The notes under the pieces are model-generated. The model saw only the letters and a list, made by a program, of their open reading frames with translations. It searched no databases and was not told the origin of the DNA. The position numbers and the translations under genes are program-made. A stretch of 64,000 bases of DNA from Icerya purchasi (taxonomy: Eukaryota > Arthropoda > Insecta > Hemiptera > Monophlebidae): assembly GCA_039619475.1 (NCBI GenBank), contig CM077116.1:463201576-463265575 (forward strand), read 5' to 3'. Position 1 is the first letter of the stretch; each line of letters begins with the position of its first letter. Positions 45,424 through 57,244 of this stretch are shown one piece after another.

Positions 45424-47908
45424 AAAAATAATTATTAAAAAAAAATACTTCTAATTTCAATTTTTTAAAAAAATTATAGAAATGATATAACAACCAGATG
45501 CGTGAAAACAAACGATACCATTAGTATCAGTTTCATTTATGGAACTATTTCATCCTAGCAGTCCATTTAATAAAATAAAAAAAGTGAAATATTTTTATAA
45601 AACAAGAAATGTGTACAAATCATTCAATAGGGTTCAAGATTAAAACAGCAAGAGATAGTCGAGATTAGTTACGTACCTTTTATTTCATATGTTCCGACAT
45701 TTTAACTACTACCTTCAATTACACCTGCATTGTTAAAGAAGTTAATCTAATTATGCATATCAAGTAAGGAATAAAGAGATTAAAAATCATTTTTCAATGA
45801 AAAACCACTTCTATCACATCACGTTCAATCGCCTTTTGTTTTTTAATAAACAGTAACAATATAGTAAAGAAATAAAATGAAGTTTTTTTAAAATGAAAAA
45901 CCGGAATTGATACATTTCGTTTATTTGAACTGAAAATAAAGTGGTTAAAAAAATTTTGTGCCTTTGATTGTATTTTCCGATATTTTTTTGAAACTCAACT
46001 AGATTCGTCAAGAAATTATATATACAATTAAAATCACAGATAACAGAAGAAACTTCAATGAACGTATCCTCAAATAAACTTGCTAGATACGAATGAAAAA
46101 GATAGATAATATAATGAATACATATTAGAAGCAAATTTAATCCAGTTATGTTACACTTTAAATGACGTGGAGTTGATAGTTTGTAATTTTTTAAATACGG
46201 CTGACTATACATTTAAAAAAAAAATATAAATGAAAGAACCAATAATGCACTTGACCGATTATTAATGCTCATCATCTTCGTCCGTTTTGTATCACTATTG
46301 CTAACGGAACTCTTAAATTTACATCGCAAAAGTCTGTTTATTTGTATTTCACGTTGAAGTCGTTAATTCCAAAAATAGGAAATATTTTAAAAAAGTGAAT
46401 AACCCAAAAAACGATGTAAAATACGTATTTTGAGATTATATATATGCAGGCATATATAACATGCTATCCGCGCGGAAAAATTAAATCATTAACAAAGAAC
46501 GGTATTTTTTGGGTGCAATTTCTGATTCCGGCAATGACTATTGACTGGGTCAGTGTCACGCATCGCTCACATGTACCGTTTTCTCATATTATACAATGGA
46601 CCATTTTTTCTGGTGTTCCGGAATGGTCCTTTCTTACTGCCGACAACCTTTGTCCATTTATTATTAAGAACATTTAGTCGGAACATAACAACCTTTTTGG
46701 TAGTATGGTTACAGTTTTAACAGGACCGTTTTTTTTATTCATACATTTCTCCTTTTGCTCTTTCGACTCGGCTGTTGATTTTATTTGTTTTTCTCACGTA
46801 TCCTATTAGCGATTTCCAATCGTTTTTTTTTCGACTTCATATGTACAAATAATTCTCACGACCGTTTGCACCAGCGTTTGTTGGCGGTGTTCTCCGTCGA
46901 TCTGCCAATCGTTTCGGTCAAAGTACACTACCACCTTTTTTCTTATATGGTCCTCCGACATTGTCTTTCTATCCAATACGCCGACTTTCTAACAACAATT
47001 ATCATTTCGTAACATTTATTAGTGATATATTTATAACATCTCTGCCGACTGTAAATCGTAAATACTTTTTATCTCATGCCGACAAAACCTTCGTCTGTCT
47101 TATTTAACAATTCCATGTGGTGATTCAAAATATTTGTAATTTTTCGACCGAAAATAACCTAATTTTGAGAATCAAATTCTTTCGAACTCTTGTACTAAAG
47201 TCGAAAATTGTGTACATAAATGTTTGCTTTCAAATATATTTTCAAAACTCAAAATAACTATCCGAACTTATGCAGGCTTCAAAACTAAAGCTCCGTTTCC
47301 AAAAGAAAACAAATTAGATAGTGGTAATATGTACCAGACAGAAACCAAATGCAACATTATTCGCTAACCAACAAACAATACTTAATTCAGTCAGTGTACA
47401 GGTTTATTTATATACGATGAAATTCGAACTAGATGTCGAATTATTTATCGGAGAAATAAAAAAATAACCGGAAATCTGTTCGTCGCATTTTTAAGCGCGC
47501 TACGGCTGAAGGTGCAACAAAAAAAAGAACAGCGTTTTCTTAGAATTATAAAATGAGCCAAATCGTTGCTTTGCTTATCATATTATTTGACCCGGACTGT
47601 TGATAGAGAATTATTTACACTACCCGCGATCATGTCACTTGTAAGTTATTTAGTTCTTCACGATTACTAGATATTTCTCCCTTTTTCTTTTATCTGTAAA
47701 CATTTCGAATCGGCTTCAAAAAAAAAAATTCTTCCTGTTTCAGCAGTTTTGACGGCGTCGGCTTGGTGTCTTTTTGTCAGTGTTTGTTGTACGTCTGTTT
47801 TAGTTTCCCCTTTTTTAGGAAGAAATAAAAAATATTTATTATCAGTAGATGAACGTTTTGTCTTATTAATCTTTATGAAAATTTTTTTTTATGCGTATAA
47901 TGAAAACT
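45424..47908. other. Unassigned AT-rich DNA
   Basis: No gene was recognised. Open frames at 45814-46212 (minus) and 46444-46677 (plus) are compositional or of unknown type, with no motif. The block 46440-47020 is less AT-rich and pyrimidine-rich, but unidentified. Confidence 0.4.
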
Positions 47909-48164
47909 AAAAAATTGTCGCTTGTGCCAATTATATAAGACAAATTTCAAACCTTTAAAAAACGAAATGAGAATTCGCATTTGTAAAGAAGGATACGTTA
48001 TCGAATAAGTTGAAAAAAAAATGCAAAAAATTAGATTTACTATATGAGGGGCCATATACGATCAAACAGAGAATCTTCAACAATGCTTATGAATTATGAT
48101 ATGAGAAAAAGGATTTCGATAGAGGTATTCATAATTATGATAACTTACGACCAGCGAAGTAAAT
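47909..48164 (+). pseudogene. Gypsy-like integrase remnant, copy 2 (core deleted)
   Basis: This matches 42964-43218 nearly base for base over 256 bp: the Cys pair region, the same junction after N-K/E-M-R-I, the K-L-D-L-L-Y-E-G-P segment and the same ending GCGAAGTAAAT. The upstream HHCC part present in copy 1 is missing. Both share the identical loss of the catalytic core, so they descend from one already deleted sequence. Confidence 0.7.
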
Positions 48165-50735
48165 ATTCCGGATGATCAATTTGCAAATACAGTTTACAGG
48201 AAAATATTATATTAAATATAGCGTAAATATTTAGAACGCCGTTAAAAAAAAAAAAAATCCAAATGTGGGTAGGCGTCGTAATTACGTCGTACATTTCGCG
48301 CCATATGTATCGGAATCGATCGAACATCCTTTGTCTTTACAAAGAGAAATCTCTTCGGGCTTATGGTCGACAGACTCATGGACGACGGCTGTTTGCAAGA
48401 AACCCTTCTCTTCGGGGTTAGTTAAAGGGACGGATCTGCTGAAACATGTATAGATAAACGACGAAAAAAACAAACATTGGCGAATAAGACCGAGAAAACG
48501 CTACTTTGTTGTTCTTTCAGTAACTTCACACATGTGTTCTTTTCTCGAATCGGTTTCTAACATGTTTGTCTGTTCGAAATTTATGGGCACCAGATGAAAT
48601 GGTGTGTATTTTAAACAGAGTAGAAATATTGTCGTCATTTTTGACAAAAACAACCAGTTCAAATTATCATTTCGTAAAGAACAAAATCGTGAGAAATTAT
48701 CCACAAATGAACGTCTTGTCTTAAACAAGCAATTTCGATGGTATTTTGAATAATATGAAAACGTGTTATAGGAAAACCGCAATTGTTTTACTTAATAAGA
48801 CGATTCCTTTTTTACTCCGGAAAATTTGGTTCCTTTTCTAAAGTAAATAAATGAATGAATAAATAAGTTTACTGGATAGTACAGATTATAAATTATGCCA
48901 ATAAAACTGCCTAAAAGATAATTCGCCAGGTTATTAAAAAATAAATTAAGTTATAATAAATTTTTATATAACCAAAAAGCTCATTCCACGTGACAAAGGT
49001 TACAATTCTATACAGTTATAATTTTATGATAAACAAATTAGACTACGAGTAGAATACTTCGATAAATTAGCCATTGTATTTACTTAGTAATATTTTTCTT
49101 CTTTCAATTCCGTATTTATTTCTAACCGCCATCAAGCAGCTGAAATTAATTTGAATGGTTTTATCCTCGCAACATTTTAATTACGACGCAATTACAGAAT
49201 TAAGTATAACTAAAAATTTCAGCAGAACATAAATATAATCGTTCACGTCTAATTTATTCTCGAAGTTATCATGGTAGCGGTTTTCGAATACACTACACCC
49301 AGTAATTCAATGCTAAAGCAGCAACCACATATTTCAACGCCATAAGCAAGCAGTTAACATCTATCAACATCGCCGAAAATTTGAATAACGTTTTAAAATG
49401 TGTGTAGAATGATTGTAATTCAGATATAACCGACTGACGAATATAACTTGATTCCAGATGTACAAAATAACTTAATTAAAAATATGAACTATAATTACTA
49501 GGCGATTCAATAATTACCTACACCGATTTATATTATTTAATAATTTGTGTGTTCTCGAGGAAGAATTTACACAAAAAGTCAGGGGAAGATTCCTGATCTA
49601 TGATATCGATTACTTTCTTTCTATTGCCCACATGCAGCGAATGCGATCGAATAAAAATATTTAAATTCCGAAAAATGACGTTATTTTTAATCTTCTCTGT
49701 TCTTCAAAAAATGAAATTTTTTTACTCCCATTTTTAGTTCAGTTACCCATGTCAAGAACAGCGTCAAATCGACAAATATTTACATGATTCACTTTCGCAT
49801 TACACCCCTGATAAATTTATTAGAAAAGTATTATTTTTAAATTGCTATTTTTCTATTAATTACATTTGCTTGTTGATGGTGAACAAAAATTTGCAGAAGC
49901 TTCAAGTGATATAAAAGTTAATCGGACGACAACTGGTCATAATATAGATTTTATAATTTTTCATTTACTTCCAATTTCCAGATATGTAGGGAAAATTGAT
50001 ACAGAATTATTCGCAATTGCTAATGATTTTTTTTTTTCCCTTCCGGTGATTTAAATAATTTTCAAAGAGAAGCGTAAATGAAAGATTTGGTTTTACAATA
50101 TAAACAAGACTATATTGACTACGAGATACAATTAATACGGTTTTAAAGATATTATATTAAGAAACAACAGAAAACGTACGTTTGTATTTACCTATTTCAA
50201 TTATTGATAATTATTTCATTTGTTTAATGCACAACTCAAAGTGAAAATGAAATTAATGAAATAACGCGGCTGTATTGCAGATAACACGTGCTTTATAGCT
50301 AAAGCATTTTTATATTACAAAAATTTTAAAAAAAAATTCTATCCGACGTTAACTTATTATCAACTATTAACAATAAACGGACTAATACGAAAACGACGAA
50401 AACAGAATTATATATTTTCGGCAAATCCTAGATAAAATCATTCAGAGTGATGGCAAAAAAGTCTTCCACTTTCTTAAACCTGCAACCGCTTTTTCTTCTG
50501 TCAATTATTTATTTATTTTTTTCCCCTTTTTAGAGTTTGTAGCGTCTTGAAATTTTAATTTTTAAGTAGAAAATTTCACTTGGCGAAAGTAGAGAATTTT
50601 TTTAAAATGTGTTACATTATAAGCTGTTTTGTAATTTTTAACCGCAGTATTTCCGATGTAATACAGATACATTTTTTATGTTTGTTTTAACTTATCATTA
50701 AGTTTATCTACTTCGTAAAGGAATCGTAATGCGAT
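48165..50735. other. Unassigned AT-rich DNA
   Basis: No gene or element end was recognised. The less AT-rich block at 48260-48480 has complementary CTCTTCGGG/CCTTCTCTTCGGGG wording but no identifiable product. Confidence 0.4.
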
Positions 50736-50739
50736 TTTG

Positions 50740-51420
50740 GAGTGCCCAAATAGCGTCCTTTCTATTGATGTACAGTATGCCTAGTAAAAAAATTATAATT
50801 TTGTTAAGAAAATGGAATATGGCTTCGTTACCGCCATTGTAATCTTACATGCCCGGAAAGAAAAGTATATTTTTCACAAATTTCGTGGTTGTAGCGCCCC
50901 GAAGGTTTAAATATAAAGTTGTAAGTTCGACTACAGTTTTCTAAAAAAACGGTCCTGTACAAGTATGTTTGACATAAGTTTTGGTTTCCTTAAATTACAT
51001 AGACATAACTTTTTTGTTGTTTTTGATAGAAAAGGAGCGATTTAAATAATTTATAATCACAATTTTTGGATTTTATAAAAGAGCTTTTGCGTTTTATTTT
51101 ACATTTGGAATTTCATTTTTAGAGGATTATTTTGTGACGAGTTATGAATTTTTAAGTCTTTTTTGAGGTCGTTTAAAATTACATATTAAATATTTTTGAT
51201 GGATTTTGCGTTTCTTACCGCCCAGGGTAATCAGTTAGCTTCAAGTAACAGTTAAAAATTTTAATTGTAATTTATGATCCAAGTTTGAAGTTTATAAGAC
51301 AAACCATTCGCGTGAGTTATTGATTTTTATTTGATATTCTTGTCGTTTCTGAACCATTTTATTACAATTTGATAAATTATATGTGTACGGAATCTTAGAA
51401 ACGAAGTTCGTCGCTTAAAA
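50740..51420 (-). repeat. Diverged satellite-bearing repeat, second unit
   Basis: It follows the same order as 44750-45420: a TAGCGCCCCGAAGG monomer mark near 50893, GTGACGAGTTATGA, AGGTCGTTT, TTACCGCCCAGGGTAATCAG, GAGTTATTGATTTTTATTTGATAT, and a terminal TACGGAATCTT near 51396. It has the orientation of the left copy but is more diverged. Confidence 0.65.
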
Positions 51421-51559
51421 ATTAAAAGAAAAAAATACAAGAAATTAGTAACAAAGACGAACATATTTCACAAAGTTGCATTGTTATTTTTAACTGTTTT
51501 ATTTATGCTGTAAAATATGAATTTGTTTTTAGCACTTTTTTGAATAGATTATGTAATCC

Positions 51560-52200
51560 GAATGTTTTATAAAGAAATCGAAATATGGGTTCATTACCTT
51601 CAAACAACTAGCCTTCTAACGATACACAACTTCTCGGAAAAATAGTTATTTCTAAATTTATAAACTTTGCGCCAGCTCAAAATTCGAAAATTTTTAGTTG
51701 CAATATCGGTTACATGTTTCGTTTAGTCATTTTTTGCACATTTGCTGAGTATATGACTCGATTTTTCTAATTTCTATACTGCAGTTAGCTCGTACCGAAA
51801 TTTCCTTTTTGTTGCAGTATTTCAGCTGAACATAAGATTACATTAAATGGTTATCAGATGTTTTTATTACATAGTAAATTTTCGATTTCAGTTATATATT
51901 TTAAATCTAATGCTTAACGACCTAACCAGTTATTTGGTGTTGGGTTGTGAATTTTAAAGTCATTTTTAAATAGTTTTAAATAGTTTTAAATTATTTTTTT
52001 TCACACATTTGCCTGATTTTATTATCCAAAGTAATCGGTTGTCTCGAAGTTATTGCTTTAAAGAACTGTTTAATTGTAATATATATTCACAATTTCAAGT
52101 TTATAAATTACGAGTTTCCTCAGTTATTAAATATTACGTAATATTTTTATCACCCCCGAATCATGTTATTAAAATTACAAGTGTTCCAAACCCTAAAAAT
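51560..52200 (-). repeat. Diverged satellite-bearing repeat, third unit
   Basis: This is the most decayed member. It retains the spaced blocks AATCCGAATGTTTTA, GGTGTTGGGTTGTGAATTTTA, CAAAGTAATCGGTTG and CAGTTATTAAATATTACGT in the same order as the left copy. It lies directly after the second unit in the same orientation. Confidence 0.45.
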
Positions 52201-52727
52201 TGAGAATAAAAACCAAAGAAAATAAACTAAATTTCTTTTTTATAAATAACACTACATTTTAGATAGTCTAAATAATTTTTAGTTGATTCAATGCAAGATT
52301 ATTTTGTCTATTATACTAATTGACGCTCTTTTATAATATTACATTTCTACCGGCTATTTCAAACTTGTTTCTTTTCTTACAATACCAAATTACGAGATAT
52401 TAGGCTTTTATTATTCTATAAAACATAAATAAAATAAAAAAAGAAATGAAACTTTACTAAATATTTCATTTTTCTTCCTATGTAAATATTAATGAATTAA
52501 AATATCCAAGCGTCCACTTTCCAGCGGGACAATTATAATCACGGATAGGAATAAAAAGTTTACTATATACCTTGTGCTGCCACCTATACGATTTCTTAGC
52601 AAAAAAATACACGCTAAACACCATTCGGTAAATTAAAAGTAATAATAATTTGCTTTCGGATTTTTGCTTTTGCTTTTTCTAATTAGATTTAGCTTTTGTT
52701 TGATACCTATAGACTAATATTTTTACC

Positions 52728-52768
52728 ATATCGATATCGGCTCTCAAATTTGTTACCCTACGTCACAT
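52728..52768. repeat. 41-bp perfect inverted repeat, right copy
   Basis: This is the exact reverse complement of 36687-36727. It lies 227 bp upstream of the decayed Merlin-like first exon, in a C/T-rich leader, so it may mark the left end of that copy. Confidence 0.7.
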
Positions 52769-52994
52769 TTATTGCGCTATTTTTATTGTTTTACGGTCAT
52801 TTACATTACAATACCGGCATAACCTGTCACGACAGTTCTATTATTGGAGTGACGCTTTCTTCCGGTTTTGTATATTTCCGTTTTTTCTCTCTTTTTTTCT
52901 TTTTTTTCATACTTTTTGTTTATTTTCCGGTTTTTTGTTTATATGTTTTCGTTCTTTTGCGTTTTCGCGTTTTTTTTTTTAATTTTTCGCGATT

Positions 52995-53116
52995 ATGTCC
53001 GCTGATATTGAGTTATGCGACACGCCGTGTAATCCCACATTTTATCAACTGATTAGATTTATGGAAGAAGAAATTATTCAGTTTTATATTCGCTATTGTA
53101 TTCTTTTGCGTTTCAG
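52995..53116 (+). pseudogene. Merlin-type transposase, isolated first exon (copy A)
   Basis: The ATG at 52995 opens 40 codons that parallel the first exon of the intact gene at 53845 exactly in length. Copy A has M-S-A-D-I-E-L-C-D-T-P-C-N-P and copy B has M-P-T-E-I-V-L-C-D-A-P-C-E-P; both end F-Q/R with T-T-T-C-A-G at the boundary. Here the base after the boundary is C, not G, so the splice donor GT is lost and a TGA follows at once. No second exon follows. Sequence at 53380-53590 resembles the 3' region found at 57300-57870 beyond copy B, so copy A looks like an internally deleted sister element. Confidence 0.65.
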
Positions 53117-53470
53117 CTGAATTTCATTTTTGCATGTTTCTTTCAGCTACAAATTTTTCTTCAATTTAATACCGTTTACATTTTTTTTTTTTTGACAAAA
53201 TATAGTTTGTTAAATAACAGCTAACATCAAAATTCCGACAAATACATCAATTTTTTAACACCGCGGGAAAAATGTGTCTGGTTTACTAAAGTATGTAAAT
53301 TTACTATATTTATTTAATATGCTGTTTTCTTAAAATTAACAATTATTTATTTTTATCTTATTTTAATGTCATCTCCAAATTTTCTCTTCATTATTTTACT
53401 TTTTTTCGCGCGAACTTTAATATCTTCGTTATTTTTTTTATGTTCGTTTTTTTTTCGCGCCAATTTCATT

Positions 53471-53573
53471 TGGTCGAAATTTTGCTTCGTTCATTTTCGC
53501 TCTTATTCATAGTTTGTGTTAGTTCACATGCTATGAATAAGACCAAAAATGAACGAACTGAAAATTTCGACCA
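53471..53573. repeat. Palindrome with ~42-nt arms downstream of copy A
   Basis: 53471-53512 and 53531-53573 are imperfect reverse complements around an 18-nt loop (TGGTCGAAATTTTG paired with AAAATTTCGACCA, and CTTATTCATAG paired with CTATGAATAAG). Related wording (TTCGTTCATTTTCGCT) occurs at 57474-57489, so the hairpin may belong to the 3' end of this element family. Confidence 0.7.
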
Positions 53574-53844
53574 AGAATGAACTGGAGACGCTGTTCCGCA
53601 CGCTTACCATATAAGTTAATTTTAATTATAAATTTTAAAACAATGTGATTTTGTCCATTTCGATTATCGTCCTACGCCTGCTATAGATGTGATTTATTGT
53701 CACCGCATGTCATTGACCGCGAAATTTGCATTATAATAGTAAGTTGTGCCGGTCATTGTTCTCTGTCGTTTCCGGTTGTTGCGGGTGTCCGGCTTTTTCT
53801 TTTTCTACTTTTGTTTTTTTCCCCCGTTTTGTGCCCTCTTAATA

Positions 53845-54877
53845 ATGCCCACTGAAATCGTATTGTGCGACGCGCCGTGTGAACCTGTATATTTCGATTT
53901 AATGGCGTATACGGAAAAAGAAGCCATCGATTTCCTGATCAAACATCGGGTTCTTCCGTATTTCAGGTTCAATTATTTCAAACAATTTTTTTTTCTTTTT
54001 TTTTCATGTTTCATTTCTTATCTACTTCTGCTGCATTTTTTTATTTTTTTTTACAAAGAATGATTTGCTATGTAGGGTTTGCTTGGCGTGTCAGAGCCTG
54101 CTAACGTTGAACAAGGCGGCTTTACAATTTCGGTGTGGCCGGCGGATCGGCGGTGTTAAATGCCAATTTAAAAGTTCGGCCAAGACTGGGACGTGGCTTT
54201 CGCGTTGTCGGGTACCTGTGTTAACAATTTGGCGGTTTGTAGTTACAGTCTTGTACGTCCGTAATCCTCGTGTATATCTACTTTACCTACTGAAATTATC
54301 AAGTGCAACAATTACCGACTGGACCTCCTTCTGTCGTGAAGTTATGCTGCATTATTTCAATAAACATTCGGCTCCTTTAGGAGGTAAGGACCGTATCGTG
54401 CAAATTGATGAAGCTAAGTTCATCAAAATGAAATTTGTGTCTACCTCCTATTCGCGCCGAGAGGCTGTTTTATGGGTTTTTGGTGCGATTGATGTTTCCT
54501 CCGGCAATTTTTACATGACTCTTGTTCCTGACCGTAGTTCCCAAACGTTGCTTCCGATTATTCGCCGTGTTATCCGTCCCGGTTCGATCATCCATTCTGA
54601 CGAATGGAGATGGTATACACCTCTTTCTCATGATCCTAATTATATCCACTGTACTGTAAACTATTCCGTCACTTACGTTAATCCGGTTATCGGGGTTCAC
54701 ACCAACAACATTGAACGTTTATGGCGTGAAGCCCGGAGTAAAATTCCGAAATATGGTACTAGGGAAGATTTCTTCCCCTACTATATCGTGGAATTTTATT
54801 TCACGCAACGAGTGCCACTGTCTCAGCTAGTGCACGAATTTTATAACACCGCCGCCGAGATCCATCCTGCATATTAA
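53845..54877 (+). CDS. IS1595/Merlin-type (ISXO2-like) DDE transposase, spliced
   Basis: Exon 1 is 53845-53966 and exon 2 is 54076-54877, joined across a 109-bp intron (CAG|GTTCAA...TATGTAG|GG, T-rich before the acceptor) to give about 307 residues. Exon 1 holds an N-terminal helix-rich part. The junction leads into a zinc ribbon (C-L-A-C, then R-C-G and K-C) followed by K-T-G-T-W. The catalytic domain has V-Q-I-D-E-A-K-F (first Asp), V-I-R-P-G-S-I-I-H-S-D-E-W-R-W-Y (second Asp), V-N-Y-S, and H-T-N-N-I-E-R-L-W-R (Glu). This order is diagnostic of the IS1595 family and its eukaryotic Merlin branch. It excises and reinserts its element. There is no stop or frameshift in exon 2, and its GC content is clearly higher than its surroundings, so it is young or selected. 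The intron is inferred, not proven. Confidence 0.85.
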
Positions 54878-54967
54878 GGTATGTAATTTAACATATTTCA
54901 TATCTAATCTTATTTAATATTTTAACGTTATTTTTCAATTCCCTCTTTACGTTAGTTTACTCTTTTT

Positions 54968-57244
54968 AGGATTCCGTAATAACTTACGGAATCCTAATAA
55001 GATGGTACACAAATGACAAAAATATCAAATAAAAATCAATAACTCACGAACAGCTTGTCTTATAAACTTCAAATTTGGAACATAAATCACAATTAAAATT
55101 CTCTTTAAAACGATCTATAACTTGAAGATGACCGATTGCCCCGGGCGGCAAAAAACCCAAAAAACCGTCAAGAATATATAATATGGTACATAAAACGACC
55201 TCAAAAATCACTTAAAAAATCATAACTCGTCACTAGATAAACTTATAACGGCGAAATTCAAAATATAAACTACAATGCAGGAGTACTTTCATAAAATCAA
55301 GAAATTACGTTACATAAGTTATGTAAAATTGCCCAAAAGTTCAAAAAACCGCAAAAAAAGACGTGCCCCCCTTAGCGCCGTGACTATTGTAGTTAAAAAT
55401 TTGGAACGCGGCTAAAAATACGCACATCCCCGTATATTTCTCTAGTTTGGAACACCCGGCCTTCCAACTTTAAACCTGGACCTTCGGGGCGCCGAAAGCT
55501 CGAAATTTTGGAAAAAAATATTTTTTTTCCCGGGCATGTGATATATCGTTGGAAAGATTGCTATCTGTCGAGAAGGAAACCGTATTTCATATCCTTAACA
55601 AAACTATCTAAGTTGCCGTAAAGTTCAAAAAATCGCGAAAAATGACGTGTCCCCCCCTAGCGCCGCGAATATTATAGCTAAAAATTTCGAACACACTTTA
55701 AAATATGCGACTCTACGTATATTTCTCTAGTTTTGAGCATCGAAATTTTCAGCTTTATAATTAGACTCTCAGGGTGCCAAAAGCTTGAAGTTTTCAAAAA
55801 AAAAAAAATTTTTTCCCGGGCTTGCGATATATCATTAGAAAGATCGCTAATTGTCGGGATCGAACCCGTATTTCATTTTCTTAACAAAACTTTCAAAGCT
55901 GCTGAAAAGTTCAAAAAAGCGCGAGCTCTAATTTGTAGCCCCCTCTTGCGACTTGAGTATTATAGCTATACATTTGGAACAAGATATAAAATATGCGAAT
56001 CCACGAATATTTCTCTAGTTTGAAACATCCGGCTCTCCAGCTTTAGAATGAGACCCCCGGGGCGCTGAAAGCTCAAAATTTTGGAAAAAAATATTTTTTT
56101 CCCAAGCATGTGATATATTGTTGGAAAGACCGCTATTTGTCCGGAACGAAACAGTATTTCATTTCCTTAACGAAACTTCCAAAGTTGCCGTAAAGTTCAA
56201 AAAAGCGCGAAAAATGACATGTCCTCCCGCTTAGCGATGCGAATATTAAAGCTGAAAATTTTAAACGCTGTTAAAAACATGCGCATCCCCGTATACTTCA
56301 CTAGTTTGGATCATCCGGATTTTCAACTTTAAAACTGGACCTTCGGGGCACCGAAAGCTCGAAATTTTGGAAAAAATATTTTTTTTCCCCGGGCATGTGA
56401 TATATCGTTGGAAAGATCGCTATTTGTCGGGAACGAAACCGTATTTTATTTCTTCAACGATACTTTCAAAGTTGCCGTAATGTTCAAAAAAGCGCGAAAA
56501 ATGAAGTGTTCCCCCTCTAGCGGCGCGAGTATTACGCCTGAAAATTTTAAACGCGGTTTAAAATTCGCGCATCCCCGTATATTTCTTTAGTTTGGAACAT
56601 CCGGATTTGCAACTTGAAAACTGGACCTTCGGGGCACCGAAAGCTCGAAATTTCGGAAAAAATATTTTTTTTCCCGGTCATGTGATATATCGTTTGAAAG
56701 ATTAGTATTTGTCGGGAACGAAACCGTATTTCGTTTTCTTAACCAATCTTTCGAATTTGCCGAAAAGTTCAAAAGCGCGAAAACTAATATGTAGCCCCCT
56801 GTTTGGATCGCGAATATTATAGCTATAAATTTCGAATGGGGTTGAAAATATGCTCATTCTGACATGTTTGCGTAGTTTATTTAAAATTTTGTGTATATAT
56901 CTAAATAAATTTTATTTAAAAATCGTAATCTAATAAATAGTGACAAACAAGGAAGGTGGTTTAAGTAATAGTATTCAAATATAACTATATAGAAGTTCGG
57001 AAAACAAACAAGTACAATTACAAATTTTTAAATATTTATTGATAATTAATCCTTCCAAAAATCTAGTACCAAATAGCGTTTATTTATTAGAATTTATTTT
57101 TTTTTGCAGTACAATATGATGGCATTGCGTGATGTGTGAAAAAGAACTGGACTAAAAATATCTGTTTTGGAATTATTGTTGTTTTGAATTTAGTATTATG
57201 TAAATGTAAATTATGGTTATCTTTAACTTAACATACGGAATCCT
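54968..57244 (+). repeat. Satellite-bearing repeat, right copy with expanded array
   Basis: It begins with the palindrome AGGATTCCGTAA-TAAC-TTACGGAATCCT (54968-54995), continues as the near-exact inverse of 45170-45423 and ends ACATACGGAATCCT at 57244. Between about 55220 and 56850 it carries five or more monomers of a ~286-bp satellite, marked by GCCGAAAGCT-like sites at 55491, 55775, 56064, 56350 and 56636 (periods 284-289 bp). Monomers differ by point changes. The array starts 90 bp after the Merlin-type stop codon, so the repeat probably inserted into the 3' region of that element. Confidence 0.8.

Noticed and set aside
36687..52768. A 16-kb Maverick/Polinton bounded by the 41-bp inverted repeats
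   Set aside because: No protein-primed DNA polymerase, capsid, ATPase or retroviral-type integrase core was found in the interval; the integrase tails present look Gypsy-like and deleted.
53746..54063. A 105-codon open frame read through the Merlin-type intron
   Set aside because: It runs through exon 1 into the T-rich intron and ends in Phe-rich sequence; the intron explanation joins exon 1 to the zinc ribbon in frame.
53845..54877. Bacterial insertion sequence or contamination
   Set aside because: A plausible spliceosomal intron, a decayed sister exon next to it and AT-rich eukaryotic repeats on both sides argue against it.
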